A stretch of DNA of 64,000 nt, from the NCBI GenBank assembly GCA_026874595.1, contig CM049311.1, positions 52,457,676-52,521,675 on the forward strand, written 5' to 3'. Below are positions 42,101 to 51,100 of the stretch, piece after piece. Each line of letters starts with the position of its first letter. Within the stretch, counting starts at the first letter, position 1. The notes under the pieces were generated by a model. That model was not told where the DNA came from. It searched no databases and saw only the letters and a program-made list of their open reading frames with translations. The DNA comes from Sipunculus nudus. Lineage: Eukaryota > Annelida > Sipuncula > Golfingiida > Sipunculidae. The translations under genes and the position numbers were made by a program.

Positions 42101-45100
42101 AATAAAATTCTGACGGTGAATCTTTTTCAAGATATCCCGCTCACAAGGTAAAAGTTAACGGACACCGGATGGACGGACGGACGGCTTGGGTGACGACAAT
42201 AGCCCATCAGCCTAAGGGCTGAGGGGCTAAAAACCACCCGAGCCCTCCCAGCTAATTCCTCTGTGGCTCATTGCACACATTTCCTATATCATTTTCCCCC
42301 CATACTTTTCGTGTTATGATCATTTGGTTCCTTTGCACTTTATATTGTATGCACCATTCTTTGTTAGCCAGGCCTTTATTAGGCCCTACGAACCGCCAAT
42401 ATCTATTAAAGGTCTGGCTCTGAGGCCCAAAATATGTCCAAATCTGAGTTTTTTATGTGCAAGATATGTGTGAAGTGACTAAAACTATTTTTACTTAGTC
42501 ACCAAAGACTTTAAAATCACCCTGGACTTGAAGGCAGAAGCAAGAGACATCAATTTCTTGAATTAACTTGTTTTAAAATTTAATCAGCCTGTTAAAGGAA
42601 GCACATACTAGACACTGGACAATCTTTTTGAATGATTGATGAAGACCCTACCTTATCCTCTGCTGGACATTTGTACAGATGTTGAAAGGTGGTTGTGATG
42701 TTTTTGGTGAATCGCGGAGCAAACACATCCTTATCTTGTCCAAACTGGTGGCGAGACTGACGAACAATAGAGTCTATCACATACAAACCTGGCACTTTGT
42801 ACTCTGGTCGACACTGTTGGAATAAATCAGTAAAAGTCATATAAATAAACACCCACATGGATTCCAATTCAGCAAATTTGACGTCAATCTAACATACTAG
42901 TTAAATATGTAACAATGTTATCCATTTGTGAAGGTGAAAGAACTCCAGTGAATATGATCATGTTTTCTTCAGAATATTTTGAAACATTCCATCATAATAT
43001 ATATCTTTTTCCTTTTAGACTGAAACCCAACTTAAACTGATTAGGACTTAAATCTATGTGTTAATAAACAGTGACACATCAGCCAAATTCTCTAACAAAT
43101 TGCATAACATATACCTGCACCCAAAATACAAGCCTGTATACAGGTAAGACACTTCGTCAGCATTCAACTGCAGACCTAGATTCCAACAACAAAATAAGAG
43201 CCTACAACCATATATAATGAAACGCTAAAAAGTACCAGTACTAATGAGAAGCTGCCTCAGTACCAGTCTTAATCATTCTTTAAGGTTTACAAATCTAACA
43301 TCAAGAGAATTTTGTCAAAAGGTGTTTCCACAGTTTAGAAGCATTATTTATTTACATATTACAGGTAAGACAAAAAGTCTGGAATTAATTTCAATTGTTT
43401 CCCAAACCATCTCATCAAAACAAATATTGTTTTGTTTTTTTATGAATGTCACAAGAAGCTGACCCTGCTGGACCATGTACTGGCTGTAGGATGATGACAG
43501 GTTCTTGTTGTTACTGTAGCATGGTGTCTGAACTGTCAGAGGTCACCACCAGACCACACAGGAATTCTCCATGCACCATAGTCTCCAATTAAATTTGATT
43601 ATAGAATGTTTATGAACTTCAATATAAATTCAATTATTGTTTAGGAAATATTTAAAAAATTAATTTAATGTTTGTTCAATTTTATTTCACAGTAACAACA
43701 ATTGAAATTTGTAAATTTAATAAAGACATTTAAGTTTTTCAAAGGCAAATTTGGTGATTCAAAAATTTTGACTTGCTTAGTGTCCCTGTGGCAGTCATGG
43801 GTTAAATGGTGTTTTTTGCACCAAGTGGTAGCCATGTCAACACTGCAACGCTCTTTGCACATTACAGATGTCAGTTTCAAATATCTTGAAATTTTTACAC
43901 AATCCTTAAATTAATCTGAATGAACTTACCTTAAGGATGAATTTCTCCACACTTTGGACCACATGTTTGTAAAATTTGATGGCTTTGGTTGCAGATTTGG
44001 TCACACTGGCCATTTTGGCTCTGGACACCGGCGGTTTTGTCTCATAGAGCGAAGACAGCTGTTAAAAAAAAAAAAACATGAACATGTAATAAATAAGAAA
44101 CACGAAAATATGTTATTGAAAGCAAGTATTCTTTTTTAAACTGAAATAATGTAAATCATTTAAACCACCACAATTTTTAAAATGACACAGTTAAACAAGG
44201 GACCCATGGGTCATGGCGCTCAGCTGATCATGATTGGACTATAAATGTTTCTCCACTATGATACTATATCTAGTCGATAAAGCTTATGAATATCATGGAC
44301 ATGTTGGGCTATTATAAAGGAATGTAATGTAATATGTGAGTAAATGATAAATGAAATTACCTGACTGATGGATTAATAGAGTCAAATATAGTGGTTTATT
44401 TTTTATTTATTTAGGAGGGGTTGAAAATTGTGATATATTTGAGCAAATATGAATGCAATGACAGCAGTAATAAGCAGTAGTAGAATGATGATAAGGCTAT
44501 TTGTTGAAGGATCTAAAGTGTATGGTAGTCTGCAAGCTTTAAATTTGACAGATATGATGTTATGATTAACTATGCTGATGAAGTGATTTATGAATTTGTG
44601 ACTGTATGACACAATATCTCTTTAGTCTTGACAAGGTACATTATTGTGATGCCCACTATGTATACATATTACACTATACTGACAATTTCTGGCATGTACA
44701 TAGGTACCTATGGATGAATAGAACTTTATACAAAATATTAAAGTATGAATATATCTGATTCATCTTGTTCTTGCTTATTGAGGCTGACTTTGGGATGGGG
44801 CTCGGAGAAGGGAAAAGTGAGGGCAGCACGAAGGTGGATGTAGAAATATTCTATTGTAATGTTTTTCATTTATATAAGAATATGAAAAGCTAAGAGGAAA
44901 GGGGCCCTCCTACTTGGTTATAGTAAAGTTCTAGATATATGATTGCAAACTAATACTCTGACAAGACTGTCATGAAGAAAAACAGTAAAATTTGAGATAC
45001 TGCGATGCATATGAAAATTTACAGATGGAGAGGCAGGTGGACAGAATGGACTAATACCTTTATTTCACTTTCAAGGGAATAATGCATTTAAGTTTTTATA

Positions 45101-48100
45101 TAATCCTATTTTTTTAAGCATATCCACTTTTTCCATTAAGAAGTTTTTATCTGAATCATTTTTTAATTTACAGGTTTTATAAATTTTTAATAAAAAAACC
45201 TGAAAATATAAGTTAAAATATTAGAATTGTTGCAAAAGTTGCAATAATTATATATTCAGAGTAAAAAACTGAAACTATAAGTTAAAATATTAGAATTGTT
45301 GCAAAAGTTGCAATTTCATCATATATCCAGAGTGTAGCTCATATTGGGTCATATTATGCATACACATATATTTTATTATTTTTAAATCATAAACGTTTAA
45401 ACTGAATTTAAAAGAAAATAATGCCACAACATTGAATCTACAAGAATATTCCTTGAATCACTATTAAAAAGTTTTGCACATTGGAGTTTTCAGTACATGC
45501 TTAATTTTATTCACCAAAATAAAATAAAAGATTCAGTAAATTTGATAAAATAAAACACCTTTTCAAATAAAGTATACACACCTTTGGTTGAATGAGGGAC
45601 AAACAATTTCATTGTGCTAATTACTATCCCAGTTTTAATTTATTACTGGAATTAATAGTCAATTTCACACCTGGTGAAGTTTTTACTCTTCTGAAGTAAG
45701 GAATTACTTATCTGGGGAACATCCACACTTTCATAGCAATACACCACTTTGTGGACACAATTAAATGTACACTTTAATCATTGTAACCCTGGTGGTACAA
45801 TACAAAATCTAAAATGTAGCATAGCCTAGAATAAGAATGAATCAAATACAGAAAATAATAACATTCATCTAGTTTAAGCATAATCTGGGGGGGCGGGAGT
45901 GCAGGGCAGAGGAGAAGCCTGCTGGTAGTGGCCAGGCTGACCCAAGGCAAGCTGCCTGGAGTGGGTTACATAATGCAAGTGAAGGCTGTACTACTAGGTG
46001 GGCTAGATGTAAACAACACTTGACATGGTGTATGAAAACATGAATAAAAGCTATTCTTTCCAATAAATTTCTTTGAAATTTCAGATTTTTAAAGATTAAA
46101 TCCTTATGTATATATGCTGTGAAAATTAAATCAACAGTGCCAAAGTTGGACAAAATTTAAGGTATTGATTTTTTATTTATGCTAATAACTTGAAAAATTT
46201 GCATATTCAGTCTAATTTTGGGTAAACAATTAAATCTTGATTAAATAAAGTTATGTTCCTGAAAAAAAGTCTCTAGGTTCAGCAATTCTCATGTTAGGTG
46301 AGTAAATATATTTCCTGATTTTTTTAAAAATTGCATTATGTTTTGGTCCATAACAAAATAATACCCAATACTGACCTAATTTTTGGTATGTTCATAGAAA
46401 ATGTATGAAAGAATGTGAATACTAAATACGATCAAAAACAGATCAGTGGTTTTGATATTAGGCAGCCTTGAAGTGTAACAATGGCTTTTTTTTATGGAAA
46501 ACGGAGTTTTTTTCCTTAATATCTCGAAGGAACGAAGTCCTAATGACCCAATTTTCGGTATGGTAGGAGATTGTGGGGACATCTAAAATTATGCCAACAG
46601 CCTAGGGAGCATAGAGATGTGCACTGAATGACCTACAGTCATCAAAGTGGACTACTTGACAATGTAAGGGAATACAACAAGAGCCTCCAAAAAAATTCAA
46701 TAACTAGAATACGGGTAGTCGACAAGCGACTACTTGTATCCGCCTAAATCAGAGTGGAACGGGTGAAGTGTTGCATATCAGCATGGATGTCTGCAGCCAA
46801 ATTGTGTATGTAGGTTGCGCTACCTACCAAAAAATCCAGAAAGCCGTCCAAGTTGTATACATATGCAAAATTTAAGGCAGATAAGTCAAACCACTATATT
46901 GTTTATGAGTGATTTTTGCCCTTGGCAGACAAACAGATGGACGCTGTGCAAAAAAGGGTTGCAGGTGGCGCCACCAGTTAAGCGTATGATAAAGAGCTTT
47001 GTGAGAACTATACACATGCAAAATTTTGGCCCAATTGGTCAAACGGTTCCCTAGATATGAGCTTGGATGTCTGCAGCATAAACTTGATTGTAGGTGGCGC
47101 CACCTGTCATAAAATCAGAAAAGCTATCCAGGATGTATAAGCATGCAGAATTTCAGGTGAATTAGTCAAACCACTGCAGAGATATGAGTGATTTTAACCC
47201 AAGGCAGACGAACGGCTGGACACCGTGCAAACATGGTTGCAGGTGGCGCCACCATTTTTTGTGTATGTTATAAAGCTCTCCAAGGGCTACATTTGTGCAA
47301 AAAAATTTTCCTGATCAATCAAACGGTTCCTGAGATATGAGCTTGGATGTCTGCAGCGTAAACATGAATGTAGGTGGCGCCACCTGTCATAAAATCAGAA
47401 AAGCTATCCAGGATGTATACGCATGCCAAATTTCAGGTGAATTAGTCAAGTCACTGCAGAGATATGAGTGATTTTAACCCAAGGCAGACAAACAGATGGA
47501 CACTGTACAAACATGGTTGCAGGTAGCGGCACCATTTTTGGTGTATGTTATAAAGCTCTCCAAGGGCTACATTTGTGCAAAAGAATTTTCCTGATCGGTC
47601 AAACGGTTCCCGAGATATGAGCTTGGATGTCTGCAGCGTAAACGTGAATGTAGGTGGCGCCACCTGTCATAAAATCAGATAAGCTATCCAGGATGTATAC
47701 GCATGCCAAATTTCAGGTGAATTAGTCAAGTCACTGCAGAGATATGAGTGATTTTAACCCAAGGCAGACGAACAGATGGACACTGTGCAAACATGGTTGC
47801 AGGTGGCGCCACCATTTTTGGTGTATGTTATAAAGCTCTCCAAGGGCTACATTTGTGCAAAAGAATTTTCCTGATCGGTCAAACGGTTCCGGAGATATGA
47901 GCTTGGATGTCTGCAGCGTCAACGTGAATGTAGGTGGCGCCACCTGTCATAAAATCAGAAAAGCTATCCAGGATGTTTGCGCATGCCGAATTTCAGGTGA
48001 ATTAGTCAAGTCACTGCAGAGATATGAGTGATTTTAACCCAAGGCAGACGAACAGATGGACACTGTGCAAACATGGTTGCAGGTGGCGCCACCATTTTTG

Positions 48101-51100
48101 GTGTATGTTATAAAGCTCTCCGAGGGCTACATTTGTGCAAAAAAATTTTCCTGATCGGTCAAACGGTTCCCGAGATATGTGGGTTTATGTGTGGAAACAG
48201 ACGCACAAACGGACGCAGAGCGCAGAGGAAAGGTCAGAGGTCAAAACAAAATCGGGGCGCAGCAGTTCACATGTGACCCGAACATAATCCCGGGTTTCGG
48301 AAAATTCCGCCCAGTGGTTACGGAGGAGTTCTCCGGACACCTACGCGGCGGCGGCGGCGGCGGCGGCGGCGACCAGCTGAAAACATAGTATCCGCAAAAC
48401 TCTGTTTTGGCGGATACAATTAGCCTAATTTTGCAGCTTTTATTTTCAAATTTCAGATTTTAACAGATTAAATCCTTGTATACATGCTGTGAAAATTAAA
48501 TCCACAGTACTTACAGGAAAAAAACGTGCCATGGCCAAAGTTGGGCAAAATTTAAGGTACCAATTTTATATTACTGCCAATATTTAAAAAAATTTAACAG
48601 ATTTTGATCTAATTTTTGGTATACAATTAAATTTTGATTAATTAAAGTTGTATTACTGGAAAAAGTCCCTACCTTTAACACTTTTGGTCTTGAGTGACCA
48701 AATATCTTCCTGATTTTTTTACAAAGTCCATTATGTTTGGGCCCATAACTTTTTAAAATTATATAATACTGACTTAATATCTGGCATGTACATAGGAACT
48801 ACATAGAGGAATGTTTATGGTAAATATGAAGAAAACCAGTTGAGTGGTTTTGATATTAGGCAGTCCTGAAGTGTGAAAATAGATTTCTAATAAAAAATTG
48901 AGGTTTTTCCTTAATATCTCGAAGGAACGAAGTCCTATTGACCCAATTTTCATCATGGTAGGAGATTTTGGGGACATCTAACTGTATGCCAAATTTCAGA
49001 TTCGTAGGTCCAACAGTGTCGAAACGTGCCAGTCTTACGGACGGACAGATGGACGACGGACAATAGACCACGACTATAGCTCAGATGACTTATAGTCAGC
49101 TGAGCTTAAGATCAGTCAGTTTCCATGTGAGCATTTATTTGGTGGTTTACTGCCCATACACTAACTTTAACTGACTGCTGCAGTCAGACTGGGCCCAGAT
49201 GTTTTATCATACTTAGTATCCAATTTTACTCACCATGCAAAATAATAAATTAACAATTAATTGGCTTAAATTCATGAAGTATCTCTAAATTCATTATTGT
49301 ATATAAGGTATTTATAAGGTATATGAAATGTTCATTCTGTATAGGGACTTTTTTGTTTATGCATGCATGTCCTTAGTATATGATTAACCTATAATTGTAT
49401 ACTCCTTTATAACATGCAGTCATTTTCTTACATCTTTTTTTTTCAGATAATTTTACATTTTTGAAACTTAGGGACTATTAAACACTAAAAGAAAGGATAA
49501 AAAGAAAAACAAGAACTTTTTGGCATCAGAGATGCCATGGATGGTAACCCTAGATATTGGAACACCCCTTTAAGATTTAAAGCATATCCTATTCTCCTGA
49601 CAGCAATATTGACATTTTACAAGGTCACCAGTGTCTGAATGAACCAGAAACATAATGGATGCAATTTGTCAAACAAATTTGAGGGAAAATACACAGAATT
49701 TCAAATGCTATGGTGTTTACATTAATCCTTGATTTCCAAATATCTGATATATTATTAATAAGGGTTGGATTTTATCCAGATAAAGTGAAACTTATTATGG
49801 CATCACTTTCAGTGGTGATCTGTGACAGGAAATGCCTGTTTTATTCATGAATATAAGGTCACCTAATAATTAAGTAAAGTAGACGCAAATGTTTCTCATT
49901 CAAACTTTATTATTTTCCTGTGGAAAGCTAAACTTAATATAAAATGTCTACTTCACAGGAGTATACACCCAAACTTCGGATAAAACTGGATATGACAGGT
50001 TTATCCAGCGGTTTTAACCATTTGCCGAAAAAACTGCCAGCCCTGCTGAAAATGAAATTCAAAAGTCCCAAGCTTTCAAACTCCTTCAAGATCTTGGTTT
50101 CTGATCCAATTTCTGTACTTATTTTTAGGCAAAAATTGCAAGGCTTCTCAACTAGGCATTAAATTAAAGATATTTTAACCAACTTTGAAAACTAAGTTCC
50201 TTATTCTACAGTAAAGTGAAACTTGGCCATCAAATTATGTGCTGATTATGAATGAGACAAAAAATTTTTAAAAAATCCACATTTTTTAACCCCATTTCCA
50301 TTTGAAGCAATCAGAAACAACAAAGTAACTGTGCTGATGCCACAATACATGAAAACCATTTGTAAAGTTTGATCAGTGATGTAGGATATTGTATCTATTT
50401 TAAAAATAACAAATTTTTGGTCATAAAAGCACAGCCACTGCCTTTTATCTATGCCATATACATGTTTGCATGTGACACACTCCATCCATTGTCACTTCAC
50501 CAGAGTTTGCGAAAACTTACAGTTGGCAGCAGGACAGTAGGTCCTGCTGCAGAGGGCTTATAGCCGGTCCTGCCAGATTTCTGCAGGACCTGCCACGAAT
50601 TATATTATTGGATATTTTAATGCCCAATTATATTTTTCTATGATTAAAAATTATCATTAATAACTTGTGTCAAGAGAATTATTCATATAATACTGAGAAG
50701 TATAAATACAAATTAACATCTCTAATATATTCAAAGGGGAAATGTTGTATGGAAATTTAAAAAAAAAAATGAAATTTTATTTGCTCAGAGGATCTATGGG
50801 TACATGGTGAAAATGCCTGGGTATTTAATTTATAATGGATAGTCAGTGAGTGTCAATACAAAAAATAAGGCTTGTATCAGTTAAATCTTTTATTGCATTT
50901 CCGATCGGTTTAAACTTAAAATGTTGTTTTGTAACCATGACGTTTTGTACAATCAAATTCGCCCCCTGATGTCCTGATCGCAACGCACGCAGCACACATG
51001 TTGATTTAAGAACGACCTCTGGCGGGACACCGCGCACGTCGTGTGAAATTTCTTATGCAGATAGTTCCCAACTGAGGGTCCGTTCATAAATATTTTGACA

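Noticed and set aside
16502-49071. Recurring minus-strand frames MSPRSPTKPKTGSL...
   Set aside because: They are one reading of the shared core module and appear wherever a core copy lies; short, interrupted, without domain features.
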